From Piscicola geometra (Eukaryota; Annelida; Clitellata; Hirudinida; Piscicolidae), in the NCBI GenBank assembly GCA_943735955.1, contig OX030958.1, forward strand, positions 6,020,126 to 6,084,125: a stretch of DNA of 64,000 nucleotides, written 5' to 3'. A model generated the notes under the pieces. That model did no database searches and had not been told where the DNA came from. It saw nothing but the letters and a program-made list of their open reading frames with translations. How positions within the stretch are numbered: position 1 is the first letter of the stretch; every line of letters starts with the position of its first letter. Shown here one piece after another: positions 49,866-64,000 of the stretch. A program made the translations under genes and the position numbers.

Positions 49866-51661
49866 CCCATTAACGCATGACTCAAAGGAATTAATTAATT
49901 TTTTTACATTTTATTGAAAAACTGATTCTAAAAAATAAAATTAAAAAACTAGTCTAAAATATTTTATACGAAAAAAGTTATGATGAAAATAAAAAATGTC
50001 CTTAAAAAAGGACACTATGCGTTGCTACTGACGGTAATCACGATTCGTGGTAGATGCTGAAGCACTCCAAATGTAAAGCTAAATTACATTTAAGGCATTT
50101 TTTTTCCACTTTCTTTCCACATTACTTGCATCTTTTTTGGCCATCTTCAATTTTACCAATAAAATGATCTTTTCCATCGTATCGGACATCTGCAACACGC
50201 TTTTAGCTAAATTCATGGATTCTTTTTTTTCTTTTTTGATCTGTTTGAAACCATATGAAAAAATTATAAATATTTCAGTATAACATGGAGTGTCTTTTGG
50301 TAAGCATTTTATTAGTTTAGATACCCCCGATCCACCAAGTCCTAATTCGCTATTGAATTCTTCCGAGGCTCCTTGATACGGGTAACAGGTTACCCAATAC
50401 CCAAGCCTATTATTTAGACACCAAACTTTATATCCAAACCTTATGGGTTTTCCTCTGATAAACTGTTTTGATGAATGCCTTCCATAATATGGCACCATTG
50501 ATTCATCAATCGCCAAATGACATTCTTTGGGCCAAAATTTGAGAAATCTTTCATTCATAGCATCAAATAATGGACGCACTTTGGCCATCTTGTCTAACTT
50601 ATTAATTTTCTCGTTGTCATTGCAATGCAAATATCTTAATAACTCTTCAAATCTGTTGACAGTCATAGCATTGCTTACAGCTAGATTGTGTACATCGTCG
50701 CTCTGTTCCCAGTACATCCTGCGGTTTGCAAAAGGAACATAACCTGAAAGCATGAGTAAAGCCAGCACCACTCTATATTCATTTTCAGTAGCATTCAGCT
50801 GTTTTAGTTTTTGGCTGTCATATAAATTTGACATGTCTGTTATTAGCTTGATGACTGGTACATCCAAAAATAAATTGAACAATGTGAGAGGAGACATTTT
50901 TTCTAAATTTGATTTGTCCTCTGAACTATTATCTGCCAATAATCCAGTAGTAATGTCTTTTTTGGTCCATCTCCGATCAATTTAAATTTATTTTAGCTGG
51001 CCTTTTCACAGCAGTTTCTTCTCTAATTATAGTGGTTTTCTCTTCCCCAATTTTGGAAATTACTATTTCTGCTTCTGCATTTAGCTGGTTTCTTGATAAA
51101 TTATCTAGGGTACCTTCACCATCCTCGGGTCCACTATCCTCATCAGAGCAGTTTGGGTCAGTAGGAGGAATCATGACTATATCTGCTGAAAAGAAATCAT
51201 TGTCATCTTCCAAAATACTAATGACTTCATGAAGAGCGAATCTGAAAATAATTTTTTTTACCATCTGTATTACTGCATAGTGTCCTTAAAAAAGGACACT
51301 CAATAAAACACAGTTTTTGGAAATAATATTACATGTAAAATGAAATTTATTTTAAAATAAGATATAAGAATGGATAACAATAAAATAATATTATAAATTA
51401 TGAATGGTAGACATTAAATAAAATTATAACTAACTTTTTTTCATGAGCCATGACAAAAACACAAAAAATTTAGTTATCGCCTTGAAAAATCAGAATATCG
51501 AAACAATTTATCAATTTCAAATCACAAAATTTTTTTTTAACAAAGACTTCAGTTTATATAGGACAGGATTAATTGCAAAGATAATAAATATAATCAAGAT
51601 AACTATTATAAAAAAAACTTTTTATTGCTGTCCTTAAAAAAGGACAGTATGCGTTAATGGG
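49866..51661 (-). mobile_element. piggyBac element with TTAA target duplication
   Basis: Perfect 13-bp inverted ends CCCATTAACGCAT (49866-49878) and ATGCGTTAATGGG (51649-51661) are flanked on both sides by TTAA (49862-49865, 51662-51665), the hallmark of piggyBac insertion. The 1,796-bp body encodes a defective transposase on the minus strand. Three copies of the hairpin-forming motif GTCCTTAAAAAAGGAC occur at 49998-50013, 51282-51297 and 51630-51645. Confidence 0.95.
50079..51264 (-). pseudogene. piggyBac transposase (PGBD-like), frameshifted and deleted
   Basis: The N-terminal part (51264-50977) is acidic, as is usual ahead of the DDE domain. A frame change near 50980 leads into the second part (to 50079), which begins RWTKKDITTG. 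This part includes MSPLTLFNLFLDVPVIKLI, the RMYWEQ segment and the first catalytic Asp in HLAIDESMVPYYGRHS, followed by GKPIRFGYKVWCL. After KCLPKDTPCY the family normally continues to the second catalytic Asp and a C-terminal Cys-rich finger. Here it jumps to unrelated Lys-rich sequence, so at least one catalytic Asp and the core C-terminal half are lost. It could only move in trans. Confidence 0.9.
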
Positions 51662-51665
51662 TTAA

Positions 51666-54600
51666 GAAACCGTCATTAGCTATCGATCCCTCATGCCTTC
51701 TGCCGCGTTTGAAAGGATTGAGGCTTGTATTTTGCGAATTCTAAAAATTTAACTTTTTTCCAATTTCTGGAACTTTCCATTATAAATGAAAAAAACAACA
51801 TAAAATTTGACAACTAATCATGAATATTGTATCCCTTCTTTTTCTTTTCATTCTTTTCTCCAACTATTTAGAAAATATATACTTTCCTTTTCTTTCTCCT
51901 CCTCTTCCTATTCTTCACTCATCATTTCTTGCCTTTCATCTTTACGCTCTGACGACTTTGCAATCGTAGTAATGATAAATTTTCGGTGGCGTTAATTAAA
52001 AAGATTTGCCGTTTAGACAGGCCTCCATTGGTCTTTTGTTTCGGTATGGCGCCAGCGTCATTTGCCGTGATGGTGGTTCTTTATGGGGCATTCATTTGCT
52101 TCCATCAATGTCCCATAAACAGATTATAATTTTTTAAAGGGTTTCTTATATGGTTTTATGACTTAGCAAAATATCTTTTATTGTTTTTGTCCGATCAATA
52201 TTATTTAAAGTTTTTAACGTTTATCATGTAATTAAAAAGAAATTAAATCGAATTAAATTATAAAATGGACTTAGTTAAATATGCCAAAAAAGTAATGTTT
52301 GCTTCTTGACATCACAAGTAAAGTACAGTTCGGAAAATTTAGGCCCCTGGCGTTTAAGTCACTTATTCGTCCACAGATTTGTTGAAATTGAAGAAGGACA
52401 ATGTGGTTTTAAAACAAATAATTTTAGATTACATAAGCTGAAATATGTTTATTTAAAACAAAGATGATTTGTGCTCACCAAGTTTAAAAATTGTTTTTTT
52501 TGAAGTGTGAATTTTGAAGGCAAAAATTTTCTTGGAAAAAACGTTCACTTCACTAAATTAGTTTTTCATTAAGGCAAAATTGAAAGTTAACAGTATTTTT
52601 TTGAACTTTAAGTTGCACGTAGACGACACAACATTTTGAATTTTGTCATTTCTAATCTATTTATTTTTTAAAGCTTTGATTGAATTTTTGATTTTGTTTT
52701 TGTCAAAATATTGTACTATGTGGTGGGGCTTAACATTTACTTTTTTTTTCTTTTCATAATCAATATATATAAATATAATAGATAATTATTTATTTTTTAG
52801 TTATCGCTTGTTTAAAAATATTGATTATCTTTTTGAATGAAAAAACGTATAATACAAAATCCCAAAACATAATGTATAAAGATGATTTGACATCTTTAAA
52901 AGTTATGAAAAAGAAAATAATTAATAATGATTTTGAGATTGGATCGTTGGTGTGTCATGCAGAATGCCTGTGTGATTAATGGCATCAGAAAGTTTTGTCG
53001 CATTTTCAGGGGTTAAAGTGGCATCCACATTATTTTCAATGCTCTCAAGTTTGACACATTGTTGGATATATAAATTTTTTCATTGAAGTTTTGAAGAAGT
53101 ATTTGAATGGGAGGAGTTTCCTATAATTCAATGAGAACCGGATTAATTACCATTTTTGAAAATTACTTTATTATTATTTTATCGAAACCTAAGAAACTCT
53201 ACGTTAGAAAAAATTAACAATTGTCCTTTTCTTTAATGTAAATTAAATGCCTAGACACCCGTGCTACAAAAGGAAAATATTCCCTTCTTTCTATAATAAC
53301 AGAAAGTTATAAAAAAAATCTAATTTTTCCTAGTTTCCTTAATTTTGTATTAATTAAAAAAGTGAAAAAGAGTGACAAAGAGAAAGAGAGAAACAGAGAG
53401 GGTAATTGAGAGGTACCTTATTTGACGTGCAAGGGTGTGTCGAGAGCACTCGAAAACGGTGGCAGTTAGTGGAAAGGGTTTGCAGTGGTTGAAGTGGTAG
53501 TTGTGGTGTGGGTGAAGAAGCCTTTGAGAAGGGGCAGTGTGTGGAATGGTTGGTAGATAGTTTCTTTATGGACGGGGTGTGAAAGGTGTGGAATGGTTGG
53601 CAAATAGTACCTCTTTCAACGGGGTGTGCAGATGGTTTCCTCGTAATGGAATGGGTGACAGGTGTAGTTTAGATCGAGTTTCAAATAGTGATCGTGATAC
53701 AATTTGGGAAATAGGCTCTGGAGAAAAAAATTTCATTTCATAATACATTTTGTGTTGGAAAGCAAAACTAATTCGAATAAAATTATATTCTTAAATTATC
53801 ATTTTTAAAGAAAACATGACCCACAAGCATTTTCAAGATGCCTAGTTGTAAAAACCATCTCAGGTTTATCCATAAGCAGTCATCGTCAGTGAACTAATTC
53901 GTATACATCAACCTTTTATGCTGATTCGTAAGATACGAAGGAAGGAAGATTTACTTTATTTTTTTTTTAATTTGAAGTTTTTTGAATCCTTTTAAGCAAA
54001 TCAATCTTTTTTTCTCAGAATCGTTTTTCACAAGCCTACTGATAATGTCAAATAACTAATGCTTTAGGTGTCTTAAATAGTTCATTTAAAATTGTATAAA
54101 AAAACAACTTACTAACCCAAACTTTACATTTTACGACAATAGAAAAACTGCACCAAAACTCGATAGGTTAAGGCAAGGACATCAAGCGATTTATGATGAA
54201 CAAACACAGCAGGTCTCTCCACACACATTCCTCCAAGAATTTTTCACCAGATCTCTTTGGCCCATACAAAAGACATCTATACATCATAGGCCCGACCCAT
54301 CACTACTCGCTGTACTACTTATATGACGCAAAACACGACTTTAACATCGGCACATGCGTATACATATCCAAATACATGGGTGGGTGTTTCGTGTATTTCT
54401 ATTTTGGTATATTTGTGTGTATCAGGACTTCATGGTTTCATGCAAGTGTTTAAAGTAATTTATAACAACTTTAAATGTTTTAATTTTTTCACTTTTTCTT
54501 TTTTTGATCATTCTAATCTTTAAGCCTTCTTCATCCTTCAAACAAAATGGCTTTTTAATCACCTCTCGATCACCTTCGTTACCATCCCTCACTTCTTATG

Positions 54601-55313
54601 TTCTCTCCACTCCAATCCCTTCTTCCTTTTTTCTCCTTCTTTTTTTCTTCTCTCTCCCTCTTCCTTCCATTCCTTTCTCCATCTTTCTAACCAACCTTCT
54701 TAAAATACCTCGGAATCCAAAAAAGTCATTTTTATTTTTAAGATATGTTGCAAGTGGTATGGCATGTTACATGCAATGCATTTTAACATGAATACATGAA
54801 TTATCTTACTCAAGTTGTCGGCCACAGCATCATTACAGAGTTGTTGAGACGAATGGAGGGACTCATAAAATGAATGGATGCCATTATTAGTATGCCTTAA
54901 AAGATTATCAATAGTGAGTGATGAATTAGTGATTTAGTTGGTATAATTACTACCTTAATCTGTTGCAGTTTTTGTGTTGCGGTTTTAGTGTTTCAATTGT
55001 TGCGTTTCAGTTGTTGTGTTTCAACTGTTGTGTTTCCGTTGTTTTAGTTTTTGTTGATAGGACAGATGGGGTTTTAATTATTGTTGTAGTAGTTATTGTG
55101 GCAGTTGTTTTAGTGTGTTCTGCAGCTAGTCACCGCTAACGATGGGATGGCATTAGAGAATTAATACGGCTCTTAATTTGAAAGATGAAGTTTGACGACG
55201 TCATAAGTCTGCAACACATTCCTTCGATTACTTAGGCTAAAAATTTAGCCGCTAACATACACCTACTCCTAGTCAATCATAAACTATGAATTGTGTTGAT
55301 TATACCAAATATA
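51666..55313. other. 3.6-kb interval without recognised genes
   Basis: AT-rich sequence, with a GTG-rich patch around 53440-53660 containing a partly repeated GGTGTG...GGAATGGTTGG unit. No exon or RNA gene is supported. Confidence 0.45.
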
Positions 55314-55321
55314 ATGATTAC

Positions 55322-55652
55322 CAGGGGCGGCGATCTGCCGCAAATCTTGGGGGGGATGGGGTCCTACCCAGCATGGACGGTCCTGGGGGGGGGGGGGTCT
55401 TGGGTTCCCACCTCAAATCCAAAAAAAATTTCAAAATTATGTTTTGATATGCATATTTAAGTAAGCAAAGAATATTTTTGTTTTAGACAGCTATCACTAT
55501 AACTACACATACTCAAAATTTATTACTATATAAATATTCAGTTTTATGCCATGTTTGACGATTATTCTCGTATCAAACCAAGAGTTTAAAACATGTTTTT
55601 AATGAAAAAAGTGGATCCCAGTACCACCCCCCCCCCTGGATCGCCGCCTAAG
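55322..55652. mobile_element. 331-bp non-autonomous hAT element (MITE)
   Basis: It starts CAGGGGCGGCGATC and ends GATCGCCGCCTAAG. Flanks ATGATTAC (55314-55321) and ATGATTAG (55653-55660) match at seven of eight bases, as expected of a hAT 8-bp duplication. Internal sequence (ATGCCATGTTTGACGATTAT and poly-G/poly-C blocks) is that of the ends of copies A-C, so it is an internal-deletion derivative of the same family. Confidence 0.8.
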
Positions 55653-55660
55653 ATGATTAG

Positions 55661-56000
55661 AGTATTTATATTAATTATATAAACTAAATGAATTCATAAT
55701 ATTTTTTTATTATATTAACTATATAAACTAAATGAATTTATAATAATTTTTTGTTGTACTAACTATACAAACTAGATGAAATTATAATAATTTTTTTACT
55801 ATATTAACTATATTAATTCTATTATTTATAATCATTATTTTACTATATTAACTATATTAATTCTATTATTTATAATAATTTTTTTACTATATTAACTATA
55901 TTAATTCTATTATTTATTCTAATTTTTCATTAAATTGACTATATTAATTTACTAAATTAGAAAAACTATAATAATACTAATAATTTTAATAAAAATACTA
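55661..56000. repeat. AT-rich tandem array, TATATTAACTATATTAA type
   Basis: Degenerate repeats of about 60 bp contain ACTATATTAACTATATTAAT and TTATTTATAATAATTTTTTT. They lie directly after the hAT MITE. Confidence 0.75.
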
Positions 56001-56214
56001 ACTATATTAGTTATACTGTTATAATAATTACACTATTATAAACACTATTAAATTATTTTTATTAAATTGTAATACTAAATACCTTAATCATTCTAATTAT
56101 TTTAAGTATCTCAAGTATCTCAAGTTATATTAACTATATCAAATGTATTAATTGTTTCAGTCGTGTTAATTAGGCTGATTATATTAAGTATTATAAAAAA
56201 ATTAATTATACGAT

Positions 56215-56560
56215 TTATATTAATTATATTAATTTTAGATATTATTATAATTATATTAATTTTAGATATTATGATAAATATATTAATTTGAGATATTATG
56301 ATAATTATATTAGTTTTAGATATTATGATAATTATATTAATTTTAGATATTATGATAAATATATTAATTTTAGATATTATGATAATTATATTAATTTTAG
56401 ATAAAATGATAATTATTTTAATTTTAGATATTATGATAATTATATTAATTTTAGACATTATGATAATTATATTAATTTTAGACATTATGATAATTATATT
56501 AACTATACTAATTATGATAATTATATTAACTATACTAATTATCATAATTATATTAATTAA
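56215..56560. repeat. 27-bp AT-rich tandem array
   Basis: The unit ATTATGATAATTATATTAAT plus TTTAGAC/T recurs over ten times. Ile-rich open frames on both strands are artefacts. Confidence 0.9.
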
Positions 56561-56570
56561 TAATTAAAAA

Positions 56571-59077
<2,507 letters not shown>

Positions 59078-61398
59078 ATGGCCACCTCTAGGGTTGCCAC
59101 TCCGCCCATCATCGACCTCCTCGCTCCCATGGCCGAGAACTGGTGCTACACCCAAGTATGTGCAGGCACATGAGGATGAATTGTTTTTGGGATTATTTGA
59201 AACAGATTCATTGCATTGGTTTTATCATTAAATTATCAATGTGAGTTTTGTAAATTATGTTGATAATTCAATGCATGTAGAAAACCCTCTGACATTCCTT
59301 TATGCACACATAAACACACAAACAAACATCCACATACACAAAAAGACACACACATACACAAACTTCACACACTCCTATAAAAAAAACTTTGCACACATAC
59401 ACAACTGACATACAAAAACTAATCATACACACACACACAAAGGTGAAGGTGGTGAAGTTCAGCTACATCTGGACGATCAACAACTTCAGCTTCTGCCGCG
59501 AGGAGATGGGCGAGGTGATCAAGAGTTCGACCTTCTCAGCTGGCATCAACGACAAACTAAAATGGTGCCAGTGCCTTGTCGTTTACATCAACTTCATCAT
59601 TATTATAACCATGATCACCAACAGCTTCATCATTAACATCATCATCATCATTTTTATTATCATTTCCATCAACGTCATCATTATCATTAATATTATCATC
59701 AACATTTCCCCCATCATTTCCATCAACATCATCATCACTCTGTACTTATATTTTACATGCTCAAAGTATTTTTCCAATTCTAGCTACACTTATGATGATA
59801 TCGGTATGATGATAATCATGATGAAGATGATGACAGTTATGATACTGATAGCGAGGATGATGATGATGATGATCCTCTCGCAGGTGTCTGAGGGTGAACC
59901 CGAAAGGACTGGATGACGAGAGCAAGGACTATCTGAGCCTCTACCTCCTGCTCGTCGCTTGCAACAAAACCGAGGTGGGCAGGGGGCTTTATAATCAATT
60001 TTTTCATGATCATACTTTTATTAATATTTTTATTATTATTATTATTGTAAGTTTTACTCTTATCTTCATCATTACCATTTTTTAAAATTATCGTTATCAT
60101 CATTTTTATTCTTTTCTTCTTCATCATCATTTTTTTAATCATCATCATCATTATTTTTATTTATATCCTCATCATCATCATTATTTTTGTTAATATCTTC
60201 ATCATTATCATTTTTTTACTATCTTCATTGTTATTTTTATTATCTTTAAAATCAGTAATATCATTATCATCATCATCATCATCTCCAGGTGAGGGCAAAG
60301 TTCAAGTTTTCAATCCTCAACTCGAACAGAGAGGAAACCAAGGCGATGGGTGAGTGGGAGGCTTCTTTGGTCTTCTTAATCGTCACCATCATCATTCTAT
60401 TATTATATTAATATGTTCTCAACCAACATCATTATTTGTATTAGTAATGTTATCTTCATCATCCGTCCAAACCATCACATCTTTCTTCATTTTCTCTATC
60501 TTCCTATCTTTTCCGGTCTATCTTTAGCTCCACCACCTAACCTCACAGCTCCACACCCCGCCACAACACCACTACAACTGCACATCACCCCACTACAACG
60601 AACCAACAACCAGCCACACCACCACTCCACACAACATCACAACAATACAAAAAAAGCAAATAACTTCGCAACACTAAAACGAAACAACCAGCTACACACA
60701 CCATTTCACACAACAACACCAACTACACCACTACACAACCACATTCCACCACACACCAACCAACGCCACAACACACCATCCATCAAACCACACACCAACC
60801 AACGCCACAACACACCATCCATCAAACCACACAACAGAGAGTCAGCGCTCATACAGGTTCGTGCAGGGCAAGGACTGGGGCTTCAAGAAGTTCATCCGCA
60901 GGGACTTCCTCATGGAAGAGTCGAATGGCCTGCTGCCGGAAGATAAACTCACCATCTTCTGCGAGGTTGGCCGTTAAGTGATTGTGTGGTTTAGTGGGTG
61001 GGGGGGGCTTTGGTGGGGTTGAAGGGTGGTTGGTGGGGTTGAAGGGTGGTTGGTGGGGTTGAAGGGTGGTTTGGTGGGGTTGAAGGGTGGTTGGTGGGGT
61101 TGAAGGGTGGTTGGTGGGGTTGAAGGGTGGTTGGTGGGGTTGAAGGGTGGTTGGAAGGGCGTTGAGGGCTGGTTGTGGAGTTATTGCGGAGTGGGGGATA
61201 GGGTTGAGGAGTGGAGAGGATGAGGTTGATGGTGGATTGTGAAAGAGGGAGTAGTGGTTGGATGGGTGGTTTGGTGGAGGAGGAGGTGAGGTGGATTGGG
61301 AAGATGGGTTAGGTGTTCTGAAGCGGAATGAGATAATTGTGCTCTCAAGTCGATACCGTTCAGCTAATATCGTTTCATTCAACATCGGTAATGATGAC

Positions 61399-61435
<37 letters not shown>

Positions 61436-62772
61436 ATGCACCGCCACTACGACCACCAACAGGTGAGTGTGGTAGGCGACACAATCAATCTCACCGGACA
61501 GTCCCACGTCACCCCCGTTAAGGTACTATTTATTATTAATATTATCGTTATTATTGTTATTAATTAAAATATTTGTCCAATTCTAATAAATTGTTTAATT
61601 ATCACTAAGCGTCCAACCCATTTAAAATTTCATCTTTTCTTTCTTTCCTCCTTCCACACATACTCACACACAAACACACGCACACATAAAAACACACAAA
61701 CACAAAACACACATACATACATGTACACACACACACACAGGTACCACCATGCCAGTTAAGTGAGGATCTAGGACTGTTGTATGACCGATCGAGCTTCAGT
61801 GACTTCACATTGTGCGTGAATGGACGCCTCTTCCACGTGCATAAGGCCATCTTGGCTGGTGAGTGGCCTTGCGTTTGTTTCTTGCTTTGTATTGTATTGT
61901 GTGTATTGTATTGTATTTATTGTATGGTATTTTATTTATTGTATTGTATTTATTGTATGGTATTTTATTTATTGTATGGTATTGTATTTATTATATTTAT
62001 TGCATTGTATTGTATTGTATAAAGTGTGTTTAATTAGCGAACTACCAACTAACATTTTCAAGATTTCTCTAAAAAAAATTGTTAAGTAAAATATTTGCTA
62101 GGTTCTCCATTATTATTTTAACATCATTGGATTCGCAAAAAAATCCTGAGTCTAAAATGGTTTATATTGCCATGAAAATTTTGGGGGAAATAAGGAGCTA
62201 ATCTAGAAGTTTATGCTCTAAAATGAACATAGAAACGCATATAGAATATTCTGCCTTCGTAAAATTATCGTTATAAAGTGAAAAAGGGTATAATACAAGT
62301 TATTAAATGTTTATTAAATGGTTTTTCAAATAAAAATTCTTATAAAAGGGCTTTTGAATAAGATCTAAAAATTTTTAAATCGGTATGAATAGTGAAGTAA
62401 AAAATGTCAAAAAAACTTCACATTTTTATATCTTTTTATCTAAATCGAATTTTTCAATTCTGAAAACGTATATATTATTATTTATTATAGAAATACTTTT
62501 GTTCACAATATTATTGTTATGCGAATTGTAATAATACATTTTATATATATTTTAATCACAAATTGGTAGTTCGCTACCCAGGATCTTAAAATAGTAATAA
62601 TAAATATTATTATATTGTATATATTGTGTTTAATTATAGTAATAATAATGTTATTGTGTAAAGTGCATGCAATACGAATTATTTATTTATTATTATTTAT
62701 TTGGCTAGTTGGTAGGGCTAAGGGTGTTATGATTTCTAGTTTAATTTATAATACTGTTGAGCATACACACAT

Positions 62773-62824
<52 letters not shown>

Positions 62825-63235
62825 CATACACACACGAATAAACACACACGTACACAGCAAGGTCTGCAGTCTTCAATGCGATGTTTGAGCATGAGATGAG
62901 GGAGAGAAAGCACAGCATGGCCGAGGTGGAAGATGTCGACTGTGAGGTGTGTGTGTGTTTGTTGATATGTGTGTGTGTGTTTGTTGATATATGTGTGTGT
63001 GTGGCATATACAGTTTTTAGTTCTTGAACTTACCGCTATAATGTTTTTCCAATATCACTCTCCCTACTTACATCATCATCATAAATACTAATATCATCAT
63101 CACCACTTTCTTCATCATCATCATCATCATCATCATCACCACTAGGTAATGGCCGAACTTTTAAGGTTCGTCTACACAGGCAAGTCTCCAAACCTCAGCA
63201 AAATGGCCGACTCTCTACTTGCCGTTGCTGACAGA
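59078..63235 (+). CDS. SPOP: speckle-type POZ protein, 5' part (gene continues beyond window)
   Basis: Nine exons are visible: 59078-59155, 59443-59564, 59884-59974, 60289-60349, 60838-60965, 61463-61522, 61741-61858, 62858-62946 and 63146-63235. They encode 279 residues in one frame. The N-terminus [10 protein letters not shown] precedes [20 protein letters not shown], the start of the MATH domain (about residues 28-165: [50 protein letters not shown]). The MATH groove binds Ser-rich degrons. The BTB domain begins near residue 195 ([51 protein letters not shown]) and recruits CUL3, so SPOP presents substrates to a ubiquitin ligase. The last exon ends in phase 0 at a GTTTGT donor. The rest of BTB, the BACK region and the nuclear tail must lie past 64000. 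Introns hold many microsatellites. Confidence 0.96.
59600..59880. repeat. CAT/ATC-rich low-complexity SPOP intron 2
   Basis: Almost the whole intron is ATCATC/ATGATG-type sequence. Ile- and Met-rich open frames here are artefacts. Confidence 0.85.
60040..60285. repeat. CAT-rich low-complexity SPOP intron 3
   Basis: TTCATCATCATTTTT-like units fill most of the intron up to the exon 4 acceptor. Confidence 0.85.
61004..61160. repeat. 20-bp minisatellite in SPOP intron 5
   Basis: The unit GGTTGGTGGGGTTGAAGGGT recurs about seven times, with one or two indels. Confidence 0.9.
61880..62010. repeat. (TTGTA)-type low-complexity repeat in SPOP intron 7
   Basis: Runs of TATTGTATTG and TTTATTGTATGGTATTTTAT lie just downstream of the exon 7 donor. 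Confidence 0.85.
62764..62824. repeat. (CA)n microsatellite in SPOP intron 7
   Basis: A CA run lies shortly before the exon 8 acceptor. Confidence 0.95.
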
Positions 63236-63524
63236 GTTTGTTGTTGTTTTTGTTTTGGTTGTTGCTGTTTTTTGTGATTATGTTGTTGATTTTATATTAT
63301 TTATTTATTTATTTATTGAATCGATTTACTTAATCTGCAACTCATTATCACTCAACCACCATTCATTTGCAACCCTTCTCCTCTACCGTCATCAATCACC
63401 TTTCAATATTCATCACCTACCATCCCTCACAATCCACCTAACGCCTCTCAACACCTAATCTACTACCGCCCATGCACCACCCTTCACCCACCATTCCCAT
63501 CCTCACCACTCACCATCCAGCATC

Positions 63525-64000
63525 CCTCACCCACACAGCATCCACTCACCAACCACCATCCATTCACCACCAACCAGCATCCACTCACCAACCAGCATCC
63601 ACTCACCAACCACCATCCACTCACCAACCACCATCCACTCACCAACCACCATCCACCCACCAACCAGCATCCACTCACCAACCACCATCCACCCACCAAC
63701 CAGCATCCACTCACCAACCACCATTCACTCACCAACCACCATCCACTCACCACACAGCATCCACTCACCAACCACCAGCACCCCTCACCAACCACCGTCC
63801 ACTCACCAACCACCATCCACTCACCAACCACCATCCACTCACCAACCACCATCCACTCACCAACCACCATCCACTCACCAACCACCATCCACTCACCAAC
63901 CACCATCCACTCACCAACCACCATCCACTCACCAACCACCATCCACTCACCAACCAGCACCCCTCACCAACCACCAGCACCCCTCACCAACCAGCATCCA
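63525..64000. repeat. 20-bp minisatellite in SPOP intron 9, running off the window
   Basis: Units of CACCAACCACCATCCACTCA and variants (CAGCATCC, CACCCCT) continue for more than 470 bases to the window edge. Reading frames in it (GEWMVV repeats) are artefacts. Confidence 0.95.

Noticed and set aside
63484..64000. GEWMVV-repeat protein on the minus strand
   Set aside because: Translation of the 20-bp minisatellite in a SPOP intron.

Overview
This is AT-rich animal nuclear DNA. It holds spliced genes with GT/AG introns, many di- to penta-nucleotide microsatellites, minisatellites, tRNA-derived SINE copies and DNA transposons. The genes are metazoan orthologues: SERP1/RAMP4, FIS1, COX19, ODAD2 (ARMC4), SSUH2 and SPOP. 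A secreted protein built of three six-cysteine PAN/apple-like modules has the spacing of the leech saratin/LAPP family, so a leech (Hirudinea) or another lophotrochozoan is my best guess. That is inference from family resemblance, not a database match.

Layout. (1) 1-14.1 kb is transposon-dominated. Three copies of one ZMYM1/DUF4371-type hAT element (A 789-2832, B 2833-5161, C 10301-13150) lie in the same orientation. A fragment of a second hAT family (5162-6078), a degenerate transposase-like relic (6085-7020) and the intact four-exon PAN gene (7483-8513, minus) lie between B and C. The outermost ends of this block carry a perfect 8-bp duplication, ATATTAAG, at 781-788 and 13151-13158. This suggests that the whole 12.4-kb block behaved as one composite hAT unit. 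(2) 14.1-20.3 kb holds three compact housekeeping genes: SERP1 (plus), FIS1 (minus) and COX19 (plus). FIS1 and COX19 are divergent, both mitochondrial, with 426 bp between their start codons. (3) 20.6-27.7 kb is ODAD2. I could assemble it as 18 exons with a continuous 876-aa frame, armadillo repeats, and two Asn-rich insertions. (4) 28.3-32.8 kb is SSUH2 (minus, 11 exons, 345 aa), tail-to-tail with ODAD2. Upstream of it is a single 4.3-kb open exon (33672-37989, minus) with a Thr-rich tract; its splice phase allows it to be the 5' part of the same gene. (5) 38-59 kb is mostly non-coding, with a tRNA-like relic, a SINE, a decayed piggyBac element with intact ends (49866-51661), a 331-bp hAT MITE (55322-55652) and AT-rich tandem arrays. 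(6) 59.1-64 kb is the 5' part of SPOP (nine exons seen; the gene runs off the window).

How the genes relate: there are no operons, since this is a eukaryotic locus. The clearest shared context is the FIS1/COX19 divergent promoter (mitochondrial fission and cytochrome oxidase assembly) and the convergent ODAD2/SSUH2 pair, whose poly(A) signals cross. Exon joins were deduced from GT/AG sites, reading phase and remembered family patterns. They need RNA-seq for proof, although every multi-exon frame listed closes without a stop.
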